Shown here: piece after piece, positions 10,858 through 21,466 of the stretch
Position numbering within the stretch: the first letter of the stretch is position 1
Layout: each line of letters starts with the position of its first letter
Source: Stentor roeselii
Lineage: Eukaryota; Ciliophora; Heterotrichea; Heterotrichida; Stentoridae
Length of the DNA: 64,000 nt
NCBI GenBank assembly: GCA_006503475.1
Contig: RSEH01000075.1
Coordinates: 1-64,000, forward strand
Direction of reading: 5' to 3'
Notes under the pieces: model-generated
The model's database searches: none
Told to the model about the DNA's origin: nothing
What the model saw: only the letters and a program-made list of their open reading frames with translations
Position numbers and translations under genes: made by a program

Positions 10858-11557
10858 ATTTTATTAGGGAATTTTTTGTAGGATTTTTCAAGACTTGTAG
10901 GCTTCTTTGGTTTTATTCAAGGATTTGAGATTTCTTTGATTTGGTTTTTTATCAATTTTGGAAAATCATGATTTTTTGAGATTGGGTTTAGAGTTTTTTT
11001 ATGTTTGATGATTTTTGTATATTTGGAAGGTGGCTTGTGAAATGAGATGATTTTGTTGGGGATACTGAAAAGATTTGAAATTTTTTTTAAGAATTATTTT
11101 AATGAAGAGTTTAGGTGATGTTATGATAAAGATTTTATGTTGGAGACTTTAATTCAAACTTTTTAAATTATTTAAAACTTGAATCAAATTTTAGATTTTA
11201 AAGTCAGATAAGTTTCTGAAAATCTTTTCTAAGTTTAATTTGGCATTATTTATTTATTTATAGTAACTACTGAGCTGTAGTAAATTTTATTTTACTGTAG
11301 GAAATACATATCAATACTAAAGGTCCTTATCAAAAATTTTTATAAGATTTATTATGTCTGCACCTAATAATAGAGATTTCAATTAATTTATCTAGGGTTT
11401 ACGTATTGATAAGATAATATAAGATTAAGATATGATAACAGAAATTAATTTTGTTTGAATTTTATATAAAACTTTATATTCCAAGTTAAATTTAAAATCA
11501 ATATTTTAACTACTAACCCATAACTCTTTATAAATTTCATATCAAGTCTGAATTATC
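10858..11557. other. Spacer: C-poor 5' flank, then AT-rich sequence
   Basis: The first 250 bases are almost free of C on the plus strand (G-poor on the chitin synthase coding strand), a composition seen at several gene 5' flanks here. The remainder is AT-rich with no gene seen. It runs into the assembly gap. Confidence 0.6.
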
Positions 11558-11731
11558 NNNNNNNNNNNNNNNNNNNNNNNNNNNNNNNNNNNNNNNNNNN
11601 NNNNNNNNNNNNNNNNNNNNNNNNNNNNNNNNNNNNNNNNNNNNNNNNNNNNNNNNNNNNNNNNNNNNNNNNNNNNNNNNNNNNNNNNNNNNNNNNNNNN
11701 NNNNNNNNNNNNNNNNNNNNNNNNNNNNNNN
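11558..11731. other. Assembly gap (174 N)
   Basis: A run of N separates the chitin synthase upstream region from the kinase gene. The true length is unknown, and the missing DNA probably contains the kinase start. Confidence 0.99.
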
Positions 11732-13409
11732 CTTCTTAATCAACACCCTGAAAAAAGAGGTTCAAAGATCATTCTCCAACCATCCAATATCAAAACTTTC
11801 AGATTCATCTAGAATTGAAGATTTTATTATCCCAAACAGTCGAGATCATCAAATCCTGAAAGACACCTTCATGGTGACTTTTCTTCTGAAAGTTGAAAAA
11901 GAATGCCCTTTAAAAGAGAAAATAATACCTCCTCTGCGTTATTGTTTGGGTCTTTTTAATTCCCAACAGAGTCTAAAAAAAGATATTGCTGAGATTTTCG
12001 ATTCGATACTAGAAACTGAGATTGAATCGACAGAAGTCCCTAATGAAATAATGACCTGGTGTGCTATTGGCTTTGAAGTTATCAATGTTTGTGCAGTCAG
12101 TGGAATAGACATTCAGTTCAGCTACCTAGACGTTGCTTGCATAAACATATCCGATATCGTTTGTGGCCTAGCCTGCGAATATTCAGAAGGAAAGCAACTC
12201 GACCAGGTGAACCAAACATTCGAGATAATCAAGAACTTGAAGAACTACAAAGTTGAAGCTGATTACTTTTTATATACCCTTTGCGACGTCCTGATCGATC
12301 TAATCACAGAAAAACATAATTTAGATGGCATCGAAGAATCAAAAAAAGCCAGCAGAGAAGAAGTCACCAGAAGTAGTCAATGGATCGCTTGGATGGAAGA
12401 ACTTCAGACTGAAGATGAAAACCAAGTCAATGATATCAAAGATCTCAAGATAAAATTCATAGAAAAAGAAAAAGTCATCATTTCCAAACCTCAGGAACAA
12501 AATATTAATCCTGTCAGTGATAGTTCAAAGAGTGATCCTCAAATGATTGATTTTTATTTGATTGATGAAAAAAAACTGAACTATCAACAAGCTGCCTCTT
12601 TTGCAAATACAAAAGTTTCTGTTAATGTAGGTATTCATAAAGGAACTTATGACGGGCAAAAGATTGTAGTGAAAGTTTATAACTTGCAGGGTGAACTAGA
12701 AGGCGATATGAAAAACAATATTTTTAAAGAAATCGAAATTTATCAGATATTAAGCCAGGAAGGACAGAAAAATACAGATCTTTGCTTTATTAAGTTCCAT
12801 GGAGCAATCATCAAGAACAACCAAGTGAAAATAGTTTTAGATCATTACGATCACAACTTAATGGATTACATAACACACTTAAAAAGCACAAAGTTTCAAT
12901 TTGAAGACCTTCAATTTAATGCAATTGCTTATAGACTTGTGTTTAGCTACAATTATATGAAAAATTTAGGAATTTTTCATCAAGATATAAAACCTCATAA
13001 TATTTTAGTCGATCAGTATTGGAACTTGAGGATTATTGACTTTGATGTTTCTTTTGTTAAGATTTTAGATGCGACTCTTCCACCTACTGGAGTCTTTCCT
13101 ATTCAGGGAACTGAAGGGTATTTAAGTCCAGAATTACAGAAGATAAAAAATAATGAGCAGCCAAGGTACTTTAACATTGAAAAATCCGATGTTTACTCAC
13201 TAGGACTTGTTTTTTACCAGATGCTGACTTATGAAAAGGTCAATGGAGTGAAAAATAAAAAACTTCGTGCAAAAATTGAATCCCTTACTTTTATCTCACA
13301 AGAAACAAAAGATTATTTACTAAGCATGCTCGCAAGAAACCCTAAAAAACGTCCAACATTCTCAGAAGTTCTGACAGGAATTCCATTCATTCCCAAAACA
13401 GGGCAATAA
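11732..13409 (+). CDS. Protein kinase with non-standard DFD motif (5' partial)
   Basis: The frame is open from the first base after the gap (FLINTLKKEVQRSF...), well upstream of the first ATG at 11871, so the N-terminus is missing. About 280 helical residues without a recognised domain precede a kinase domain in the last 280. A glycine-rich region (VGIHKGTYDG), the lysine in VVKVY, HQDIKPHN (HRD with Gln for Arg), IIDFD (DFG with Asp for Gly) and GTEGYLSPE are visible. The catalytic Asp, Asn and metal Asp remain, so activity is possible. The DFD variant is uncommon. The substrate is unknown. The gene ends 62 nt before the convergent CDC14 gene. Confidence 0.88.
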
Positions 13410-13471
13410 TAATGTTAACCAAAACCCTTTAAACCTTAACCATCCAGAAATAACCACAATTAACCAAACGA

Positions 13472-14767
13472 TTACTTTAAAACCTGAGATCTTCTAAGAG
13501 GTCCAAGTTTCGCAGGAGTGGCCCTTCCAGACTTCTTAGAAAAAATATTTACAGAAGGCAACTTTGCCTTAGGAGGACTACTGGGGGTCTGGCTAAGTGC
13601 TCTAACAGAAGCAGAAGGACTTCTTCCAGCGAGTTCCGGGCTATTGGGTGAACTTTGATTAGACTTTTTAGCACTAAGAAGCCTTTCAGCCTGTCCATAG
13701 TCTCCATTAAGAGAAATGAACTGTTCTTCAGGCGACATCTGATACTTATTCGAGTTCTGCAAAACAGTCCTCACAGGACTTCCTTCAAGAGCCCACTTCT
13801 TGCATTCACTTTCCATTTCAATCAAAAACTGCTGCTGCGGGCCTAAAACACTTCCAGGCCTGCAAATGCGGATCCACCCGATGAACTCAGCAGCAGGGAA
13901 GTCAAAGTGCTTCATTACGTAAAGTGCGATTAATGTCCCAGTCCTCCCCAGGCCTGCCTTGCAATGAACCGCCAGAGCTTTTTCTCTTTCTGCGATGTTT
14001 ATGAAATTTTTTATGATTTCTTCGCTCGGCACACTTCCGTCTAAGAAGTAAAGATTGTAATGATTTATTCCGTTTTTGGTGAATCTTTCTGATTCGTAAG
14101 TGGTGTTGTTTAGACGTACCACTGAAGTTACACCGATTCTTTTGAAGAGCTTTGAGTAGTCTTCTGGAGTCCAGACCTTCATACCGTCCGAGTCTGATTC
14201 TGTTGGAGAAGGAGATGCGAAGGCGATGAACTTGCCTGGGACTATCCAGTTCCAGTCACCGTTCTCGACTTTTTCGTAGAATTCGTATTCTTGGAGGTTG
14301 AAACGAGAGTAGCTGAACCAGCCGAATGCCATTGCGCGTTCTAGACCGGCTAGACAATGAAAAATCGTGCATTTGTAGGTGCACCCGCCATATCCCGCAT
14401 CTCGAAAGTCAGCAAAAGGAGCAAGCCCCGCAAATCGTGCCCAAGCTTCCTTCGCCGTTCTTTTGAGAATAATAATTTGAAAAGCTCCCATCAAAAAGGC
14501 GGAATTTGCCCTTTTCTGAGGGTTCAAAGATGTGTAGTGAAAGATTTTAAAAGTAGAACTGGAAGATCTCTTCATCAACTTTTCAAGTTCAGAGCAAAAC
14601 TTGTAAGTCATTCCGAGGTTAAGAGGTCCGAAATCGTTGCAAAAGGGCTGATAGACCAAGTCGTCGTCAATGTTGAAGTAATAAGAATTCTTCTGATTCC
14701 GGGGAGGGGTCTTGTCTGAAATCCAGAAGAGCTTGCTTGGAATTATTTCTACTGCTGAAGCGGCCAT
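13472..14767 (-). CDS. CDC14: CDC14-type dual-specificity phosphatase
   Basis: A 431-residue protein with both halves of CDC14. The N-terminal domain (about 1-160) contains FNIDDDLVYQPFCNDFGPLN and the family segment around YGGCTYKCTIFHCLAGL. The C-terminal PTP domain contains the WPD-like loop region near 240 and the P-loop HCKAGLGRTG at 268-277 (Cys269, Arg275). CDC14 removes phosphate from CDK sites at mitotic exit and acts at centrosomes or basal bodies. The tail after 340 is Ser/Pro-rich with Lys/Arg and may hold localisation signals. The start ATG 14767 is in good context. Confidence 0.95.
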   Translation of the reverse strand: MAASAVEIIPSKLFWISDKTPPRNQKNSYYFNIDDDLVYQPFCNDFGPLNLGMTYKFCSELEKLMKRSSSSTFKIFHYTSLNPQKRANSAFLMGAFQIIILKRTAKEAWARFAGLAPFADFRDAGYGGCTYKCTIFHCLAGLERAMAFGWFSYSRFNLQEYEFYEKVENGDWNWIVPGKFIAFASPSPTESDSDGMKVWTPEDYSKLFKRIGVTSVVRLNNTTYESERFTKNGINHYNLYFLDGSVPSEEIIKNFINIAEREKALAVHCKAGLGRTGTLIALYVMKHFDFPAAEFIGWIRICRPGSVLGPQQQFLIEMESECKKWALEGSPVRTVLQNSNKYQMSPEEQFISLNGDYGQAERLLSAKKSNQSSPNSPELAGRSPSASVRALSQTPSSPPKAKLPSVNIFSKKSGRATPAKLGPLRRSQVLK

Positions 14768-14830
14768 GCTTTTAGATTTTAAATTTGAATATGAAATTCA
14801 CATGAATTGGAAATGGTTTTAGTGTAAGTT

Positions 14831-16204
14831 TTAATTTCCGTCGGTTGGAATGTCGAGAGTGGAAAATAAAGGGTTTACCATCCCTGGGGTTACTAGAGAG
14901 TGATGGTCGGGGAACCATGATGGGTTTACTTTTGTCTTTTGGATTAGCTTTTGGATCACGGCTAAACTGAAGTTTCCGTTTTCTACTTGCATTAGTTGCA
15001 CGTTTAGGTTGTAGCCTAGCTCTACACATTCTTCGAAAGTCTTGCCTTTGCATCGGTGGAATGCTTTTAGAGTCACGAATAAGGATAAGGGACATTGGCT
15101 GTTAAGCATATTAGCCACATTATTTCTAAAGTTATTTTCAAGCTCACTTAACTTCTCATAAAGTCCTTCAACGCTCGTAATTCTACCAAAAACCTTTTCA
15201 ATTTCATCAGCATTTCTCTGAAGGTCAAAAGGACTTTTAACCCCAGCAAGAAGAGGGTTATAAGCAAATTTATGTAAGACTTGTTCAAAATCTTCAACAT
15301 TTTCACATTCTTTAATAAACTTTTCAACATCCTCATCTCTCACAAAGTGAGTTGCTAGCCTAGTGTGTATCAAGTCAGGCCCATGAATAGAAGATCCAGT
15401 TAAAGCAAGAAAAAGAGCAAGACCTGTAGGCAAAGATGTTAACGCGAAAAGGGTGGAACAGTCAACTGATATTCCATAAGTGTTTTCAGGGAAACAAAGT
15501 ACTGAAGAAGGGGTCGCAACTCGATAGCGACAAGCGAGAGCTAAGGCTGCACCAGTTCCCATGCAAGTTCCTCTCATCACACTTAGACTATTAGATCCTT
15601 TTAGTTTAAGCAGACACTTCGCTTTTTCAGCAGAGTACTTTTTAAGTGACTTGGGATTATTATAAAGCCACAAATAATCATCCCCAACACTAAACTCACT
15701 CCTTTCCCCACACAAAACAAAAGCCTTTTTCCCCTTAAGACACATACTAATACTTTCAACCATTTCCAATGTGAGTGCATTCATATTAGTACTCCGAATC
15801 ATCCTACAAATATTCCCACCTTCAAATATCCACTGACTGATATTTTTTTCAACCGCTTTTTCAATTCGAGTTTTATAAAACCAGTGAAAATACTGCTGCT
15901 GATGCAAATAATTCGTGAAATTCACATCTTTGCAGGACTTTCTAAACTCTTCCGTCTGAAGTAATTTCAAAAAATGCAGAGACTGTGGAAATCTGAATGT
16001 TTTTTACATGATAAACTTGGCATATTCCGGTTTAGTCCAATAAAGAAGATAGTCGAGGTACTTGATGAAGTCAGGATCATCAAAATAATTAAGTTTTGAT
16101 AAGTCTAAGTGTTTTTTACAGTTCAAGTAGTTCATGTTGCAGAGACATTGAATAAATTCCAGTTCTTGTTTGAACCTGTTGTACTCCTGCTGCTCGGCCT
16201 GCAT
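14831..16204 (-). CDS. Fusion: Mediator subunit MED31 + 3-hydroxyisobutyryl-CoA hydrolase-like domain
   Basis: Complement of join(14831..15992, 16008..16204); the intron 15993-16007 reads gtaaaaaacattcag. It encodes 452 residues. Residues about 5-106 are MED31/Soh1: RFKQELEFIQCLCNMNYLNC, then YLDYLLYWTKPEYAKFI, FPQSLHFLKLLQ, EEFRKS and YFHWFY, matching the whole small subunit. The intron lies inside this domain, so splice continuity is well supported. With no stop, residues about 118-452 form an enoyl-CoA hydratase/HIBCH fold: EFSVGDD, the oxyanion loop MGTGAA (210-215), and PENTYGISVD with the HIBCH Glu235 and Asp243 spacing, then LALTGSSIHGPDL and ATHFV. MED31 works in nuclear transcription and HIBCH in mitochondrial valine breakdown, so a natural fusion is surprising. 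Two genes lacking a separating stop in the assembly is the alternative. Confidence 0.82.
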
Positions 16205-16230
16205 TAAATATTAAGAACATTACCTAATAA

Positions 16231-16854
16231 TTAGCACGCGCAGTCACCTTTCGCTGTCACTGGCTCAGCGTGCGATGAAGGAGTTATCTGGATTCGACCG
16301 CTACTCACTGGTTGAGGCTTGTCACCTGGAAGTGTTGTCGCGATTTGCTTGAAAAGCTGCTTCACGTTATCTCCGGTTTTTGCACTTGTCTCGATGTATG
16401 TCGCTTCGAAGGACTTCGCTTTTTTGTCTGCTTCTTCTAGTGATACTGCCCGTTCCTCAGCTTTATCAATTTTATTCCCAACAAGTACAATATTTGCTTC
16501 ATTTCCCCTTTCATTCCTGACATCTTCAACCCACTTATCACAATTCAAGAAAGTTTGTTTGTTAGTGATGTCAAACACAATGACAGCAACAGACGAATCT
16601 CTAATATAATTGGGGATGAGACTTCTGAATCTTTCCTGTCCTGCCGTGTCCCAAAGTTGCAAACGGACAGTCCTGTCATCCAAATAAAGCGTCTTAGACA
16701 AGAAGTCAATCCCGATAGTTGCCTGGTAGTTCGTATCGAAAGATTCGTACATGAACCGATTGATAATCGACGTCTTGCCGACGTAGATGTCTCCTAAAAA
16801 GACCAGCTTGTGTTTTGCCTGGGCACTTATCGGGTTTATAGCTGATTCTACCAT
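16231..16854 (-). CDS. RAB6: Rab6-family small GTPase
   Basis: A 207-residue GTPase. Motifs are the P-loop GDIYVGKT (21-28), the switch I region [36 protein letters not shown] and ETSAK. The run [25 protein letters not shown] is diagnostic for Rab6, which directs Golgi retrograde and exocytic transport. The C-terminus CAC is a double-geranylgeranylation motif. The P-loop has Ile-Tyr where most Rabs have Gln/Ser-Ser, a mild variation. It begins 26 nt beyond the MED31 fusion start, on the same strand. Confidence 0.96.
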   Translation of the reverse strand: MVESAINPISAQAKHKLVFLGDIYVGKTSIINRFMYESFDTNYQATIGIDFLSKTLYLDDRTVRLQLWDTAGQERFRSLIPNYIRDSSVAVIVFDITNKQTFLNCDKWVEDVRNERGNEANIVLVGNKIDKAEERAVSLEEADKKAKSFEATYIETSAKTGDNVKQLFKQIATTLPGDKPQPVSSGRIQITPSSHAEPVTAKGDCAC

Positions 16855-17098
16855 TTATCAACTGGACTAAATGGTTTCGGTTAGCTGGGTTTTCAGAAAA
16901 TAAATACTTTAAAGTTGTAGTTTTTCTTTAAAGAAGAACGGAAAGAAGGATTTTTTTATTGAAAGATATGAAAAAAAATTGGCGGATTAAAGAAAGTTTT
17001 TTTTAAGTTTTTAAGGATTTATTGAGTGATAAGATTTTATCTTAAATCGATAATTCACTTTAACATCATCAGGGAATTCAAATGATTAATGATAAATA

Positions 17099-17689
17099 AT
17101 GATTAAAAATGAACCTGCATTTCAGAAATCTTGTCACAAAAGAATAGTCTCCATGCCTATCTTTAAAAACGTCGCATTTCCTCCTCTTTCCAAAAAAACC
17201 CAGAAACGTTTCTTGAATCTTTCACCAGCTCCTCTGCAGCCTCCTTCACCTTCAAAAAAAGACAAAAATTCCACAACCTTAGAAAAAATTACAATCTCTC
17301 CAATCATTTCACTTGGCATGACAAGTTTCACAAAGCTGAAAATTCCGAAACCTTGCAAAAAAAGTGATTTTCTATTGAAAGTCCTGAAAAACAATGCAGA
17401 AAATCCAAAAAAGATTGAAAAAAGACCAGTTCAAAACACGATGATTCAAATTCGACGTCAAAAAAACATCATTTTTAAAGATCCTAAAAACTTTTCCTTT
17501 AATCAAGGAAGTAAATCTCATCTCATGAATTCTTTCAACGAGTTGCAGCCTTATTCGAACCTTTCCAACCCAGACCTTTTTTCAACCCTTGACCAAGACA
17601 TCAGTCTTCATAATAACTCGACTTCTCAAGTGAATAAGAAGATTGTCATCAAGCCTCGATTTAGCAGATTTTTATTTGAACCGAGCTAA
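17099..17689 (+). CDS. Small basic protein, unknown
   Basis: A 196-residue Lys/Ser/Pro-rich protein without membrane segments, recognisable domain or long coiled coil. Short motifs such as PPLSKKTQKRFLN and KPRFSRFLFEP look like disordered, possibly microtubule- or nucleic-acid-associated sequence. It ends only 12 nt before the next gene on the same strand. Codon use matches its neighbours, which supports a real gene. Function unknown. Confidence 0.65.
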   Translation: MIKNEPAFQKSCHKRIVSMPIFKNVAFPPLSKKTQKRFLNLSPAPLQPPSPSKKDKNSTTLEKITISPIISLGMTSFTKLKIPKPCKKSDFLLKVLKNNAENPKKIEKRPVQNTMIQIRRQKNIIFKDPKNFSFNQGSKSHLMNSFNELQPYSNLSNPDLFSTLDQDISLHNNSTSQVNKKIVIKPRFSRFLFEPS

Positions 17690-17701
17690 TAATTTTAAAT
17701 C

Positions 17702-20700
17702 ATGTCAAAAGTTAAACCTGACAGTGATGCTGAGGTTTCCAGCTTGAATTCTTCACAGGATGATGAACCTGAACCGACTTCTCATAAGGAAAAATACTCG
17801 GCTGAAACTTTAATGATGATGCTGGATAAACAGAGATTAAGAGCTTTGAAAAAAGAGTTTAAGGAACATCAGGATGGAATTGAACTTCCGAATTTTGTTT
17901 GGCTTATGAAATGTGCCCTAAACGTATCAGATGAAGAAAAAGCAGACCTAGTCCTCGGCCTTTACTACCTCTTCCAAGAAATCGACATAAACGGTGACGA
18001 GCACATGGAATGGTCCGAGTTCACTCAATACATAATCGACGCAGTAATGAGCCAGCAAAACCGTGAAAAACTCGACAACAAAGAGTTAAGTCCATCAGAA
18101 ATCCTGGACATAGCCTATTCTTTAAAGCACATCAGATTCCAAGCCTCATCCACCTGCGACAAAAACCTGCACACCGGTTACATCAGGTACTTAAAATACT
18201 TCAGTTCTCTCGACCTTCTCGCTTTCTTCGAGTCCGGCAGCCGTGTCTTGAAACTCGTCGACCACAACTTAGAACTAAAACAAACCCTTTCCCCAGAACT
18301 TTCTTCAGAAGCCTTCATCGTCGCAGCTGCTTATTCAGAGACTGAAGCGCTTCTTTTGATTGTTTCAAGTGATAAAAAATTTCACAGATTTGAAAAAGAT
18401 AAAGACGGGTTTAGGAAGTTGGATAGAAAAGGAACTGTTTTTCATTCGGCGGTTAAAGCAGTTGATAAACTTTGGTACTTTGAAAGACTTAAACTTTGGC
18501 TTGCTTCTTGTAAGGACTTTAATTTGAGGGCGTATAATATGAGGGATGTTGATGTGGTTATGACTTATAAGGGACATTTGCAGAAGGTTATGGATTGTGT
18601 TGAAATTTGGAGACCTTTTTGCTTTGCTAGCTGCTCTTTGGATCAGTTTGTTGTGCTTTGGAATGTTAGGGATGGATCGAAAATTGGAGTCATTGCTACT
18701 GCACATGGGCAAGGGGTTAGGAGTATGGACTATTGTACTGAATATGGAGGGAATCTTATTACTGTTGGGTTTGAAAGGGAAATCAAAATTTGGAACCCGG
18801 AATCGAATTTACAGAAATGTTTTACTGGGAAATTAGAAGGTCATGCAAAAGCTGTAATATGCTGCAAGTTTTTCCGAGGTAAAGGAATCTGCACAAGTCT
18901 CGACGAAGAAGGAAACATCAGAATCTGGGACGTAAGACAACAGACCTGCCTTCAAATAATTTCAAACGAAAAGCTAAGTATCGACGTCGATAAGCTCGTA
19001 ATTCTAAACAAGCACGAAAAGTTTGTTTTATCAGGTAAAAGATTAATGACCTTTGAATTAATCCACAATGCAGCAAGTCATGAAAAGCTTTATGACATAA
19101 AACCTTTATCTGTAGAATTCAACTCTTATTACATGCAACTCGTTATTTTAACAAGATTTGATATCAGAATTTATGACTGTTTAACTGGAAGACTCAAGAA
19201 AGTCTTTACTAAGTTTAAAGAAATTGAAGAAACTGAATTAAGTGTCATGAGTCTTGATAGGAGAAATCGAGTTGTCATTGTTGGAGATAGTTCTGGGTCT
19301 TTAAGGACTTATAATGTTTTTAATGGATCGCATATCAAGAATATCAGGGATAAAAATGATAAAAGCTTGAAAAATGGAGAAAATTCGGGAACTGATTGTT
19401 TGGATTTTTCGGAAGTTTCTTGCTTTTGTAGCTCTGTTGATGATAATATTTTAGTTACTGGGACTTGGGGATCGAGTTTGATGTTTTTTTTAACGAAAAA
19501 TATCAGTGAAATATCTTTGCTTAGACATGTTCAAGGAGGTCATAATGATTCAGATATAACCTGCATTGCTTACTCTCCGTTTGTTTCTTTTGTAGCTTCC
19601 GGATCAAGTAACGGGGTAGTCTCAATATGGGACTTCGAAAAAGGTAACCTTGAAAGAGCCTTCTTCCTCCATCAACACGAGATAACCCACTTGACATTCC
19701 TAGACCCTTACCCTCTCCTTCTCTCATGTTCACGAGACGGTACAAACAACATCTTAGACCTGACCCGTTCAAAAATCCAAGAAACAGGTTTAAAATTTTT
19801 CCAGTTCCAAACTTTTTCAACCTTCAAAGGAAAAGTGTCTCAATCATTCCTAAGCACAAGTTTAAACTTAATCTCAAAACCCTCAAACCAATCCTCTCAA
19901 GACTCATCATTGATGTGCTTCGGTGACCAAAAAGGAAGTCTTCGTCTTTGGGACTTTTCTTCATTCCTCAAAAAAAATAAAATTTTTGTAGTTGAAAGTC
20001 CTGCTCGAGATCGTGCAGGGTACAACCCTTTTCGCCGTGATAAGAAAAATGCTTCTTCTGACCTGTCCTATTGGAGAAAAAAAGGACCTGCGAGCCTTAA
20101 TCAGTCTTTTCTGGAAGTCGACTCAGAACTGGTTAAAAGTGAATGGCAGGCCCATGAAGATCTAATAAATTCACTTAAACTCATCAACGACCCTCAATGT
20201 TTAGTCTCTTGTTCAGTTGACAGATTTTTAAAGCTTTGGGCAGTTTCTGGAGAATTATGGGGAGTCATCAACTTGGCACTTCCTGAAGTACCAAGAAAAT
20301 GGTTTTTTCCTTTCAAGTGGGAAAAACGCAGAAGGGCTGATATTGAAAAAGTTGTTGAGTTGCTTAGTTTGATTGACAGTGAAATTGACTTTAAACCGAA
20401 TTTGTTGAGTAGTGAAAGAGAAGTTTCTAAAATTGCTGTAAAAAAAGAAAAAAAACCGAAAATTTCAGGTTTTCAAGGATTTTCGTATTCACAACCTGAA
20501 ATTTCAAAATATCAGTATCTTTATGAAAGCTCATTCGATGAAGACCATAAAGAAGAAAAAAAAATTCAGTCTTCTGCTGTTGTTGATGACCAAGTCGCTG
20601 ATTTGAGAAGAAAACTTGAAGAAATTGATAAAAAAAACGGAAAAGAAGTACAAAAAACTCTAAAAGAACCGAAATCGCCTTTTAAACCGAAAAGTTTCAG

Positions 20701-21064
20701 AGAAGAGGAACATGATAAAAGCAGGAATATCAAAAAACTTCCTCAGATTCTGCAGAAGTCGACGACTCGATCTATTAAAAACCTTCCGAGCACTCAGGGT
20801 GTTAACTCTAGGAAACTTTTTGGGACTTTTAACCATCTTTCTAAACGGCAGCCGAAAATTCAGTCACCTGTGTTCAAGCCTCAGAAAATAGAAGTTAAAG
20901 ATGTGAAGTTTTCACATGGGGCTAGCAATCGAGATCTTCAAAAGGCGATTTCAGTTCAGGCTTTTTCGAGAAATTCTAAAATTTTACCATTCACAGAGGA
21001 CCTCTCAGTCCTTTCATCGATTCAGAGGGAGTTTAAGTCTTTTCAAACAAAGAAAAAATACTGA
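17702..21064 (+). CDS. EF-hand / WD40-repeat protein (WDR49/EFCAB8-like)
   Basis: A 1120-residue protein. The N-terminus has a helical region with one clear EF-hand calcium loop (DINGDEHMEWSEF, near residue 97). About ten WD40 repeats then form two propellers (residues about 145-860), with motifs such as IKIWNPE, IRIWDVR, VSIWDFE, LRLWDFS and LKLWAVS. The last 220 residues are Lys/Ser/Pro-rich and disordered. EF-hand plus double-WD proteins of this kind are conserved in ciliated eukaryotes and tend to be axonemal, so a ciliary role is inferred. Synonymous codon composition flips several times along the gene (see findings). Stop TGA at 21062. Confidence 0.85.
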   Translation: MSKVKPDSDAEVSSLNSSQDDEPEPTSHKEKYSAETLMMMLDKQRLRALKKEFKEHQDGIELPNFVWLMKCALNVSDEEKADLVLGLYYLFQEIDINGDEHMEWSEFTQYIIDAVMSQQNREKLDNKELSPSEILDIAYSLKHIRFQASSTCDKNLHTGYIRYLKYFSSLDLLAFFESGSRVLKLVDHNLELKQTLSPELSSEAFIVAAAYSETEALLLIVSSDKKFHRFEKDKDGFRKLDRKGTVFHSAVKAVDKLWYFERLKLWLASCKDFNLRAYNMRDVDVVMTYKGHLQKVMDCVEIWRPFCFASCSLDQFVVLWNVRDGSKIGVIATAHGQGVRSMDYCTEYGGNLITVGFEREIKIWNPESNLQKCFTGKLEGHAKAVICCKFFRGKGICTSLDEEGNIRIWDVRQQTCLQIISNEKLSIDVDKLVILNKHEKFVLSGKRLMTFELIHNAASHEKLYDIKPLSVEFNSYYMQLVILTRFDIRIYDCLTGRLKKVFTKFKEIEETELSVMSLDRRNRVVIVGDSSGSLRTYNVFNGSHIKNIRDKNDKSLKNGENSGTDCLDFSEVSCFCSSVDDNILVTGTWGSSLMFFLTKNISEISLLRHVQGGHNDSDITCIAYSPFVSFVASGSSNGVVSIWDFEKGNLERAFFLHQHEITHLTFLDPYPLLLSCSRDGTNNILDLTRSKIQETGLKFFQFQTFSTFKGKVSQSFLSTSLNLISKPSNQSSQDSSLMCFGDQKGSLRLWDFSSFLKKNKIFVVESPARDRAGYNPFRRDKKNASSDLSYWRKKGPASLNQSFLEVDSELVKSEWQAHEDLINSLKLINDPQCLVSCSVDRFLKLWAVSGELWGVINLALPEVPRKWFFPFKWEKRRRADIEKVVELLSLIDSEIDFKPNLLSSEREVSKIAVKKEKKPKISGFQGFSYSQPEISKYQYLYESSFDEDHKEEKKIQSSAVVDDQVADLRRKLEEIDKKNGKEVQKTLKEPKSPFKPKSFREEEHDKSRNIKKLPQILQKSTTRSIKNLPSTQGVNSRKLFGTFNHLSKRQPKIQSPVFKPQKIEVKDVKFSHGASNRDLQKAISVQAFSRNSKILPFTEDLSVLSSIQREFKSFQTKKKY

Positions 21065-21077
21065 GATTTGAGTTCAT

Positions 21078-21466
21078 AGTAATTAATTATACTGATTAAT
21101 GATATTTATCATGTGTTTTAAATAATGAATCTCATACAGATTTAAACTTTCTTAATAATTAAAGAAGTAATTTCAAGTATAAACTATTGAATCAAATTAA
21201 TCAAAGTAAAAAGCATTCAATAAATAAAATAGCCTAATTACCGTTAAATTTCTCATCATTGTTAAAAGTAATTAATTCTGCCGATTAATAAAATTTTTAT
21301 CATATATTCTAAACGATGAACCTAATGCAGATATAAACTTTCTTAATATGAAAGATGTACTTTCAAACTATTTACTAATTGAATCAACTCATCAACATCA
21401 ATAAAAGTAAAAAACCTTCAATAATAAAATAACCTAATTCCCATAAAATTCTCATCATTATTAAAA
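21078..21466. repeat. Imperfect direct tandem duplication of about 190-200 bp upstream of a phosphatase gene
   Basis: Copy 1 (21078-21266) and copy 2 (21267-21466) both start agtaattaatt and end ctcatcatt(g/a)ttaaa. They share internal blocks such as taaactttcttaata and aataaaataRcctaatt. Copy 2 abuts the start codon at 21467, so the duplicated block is a 5' flank. Divergence is substantial, so the event is not recent. Confidence 0.8.
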
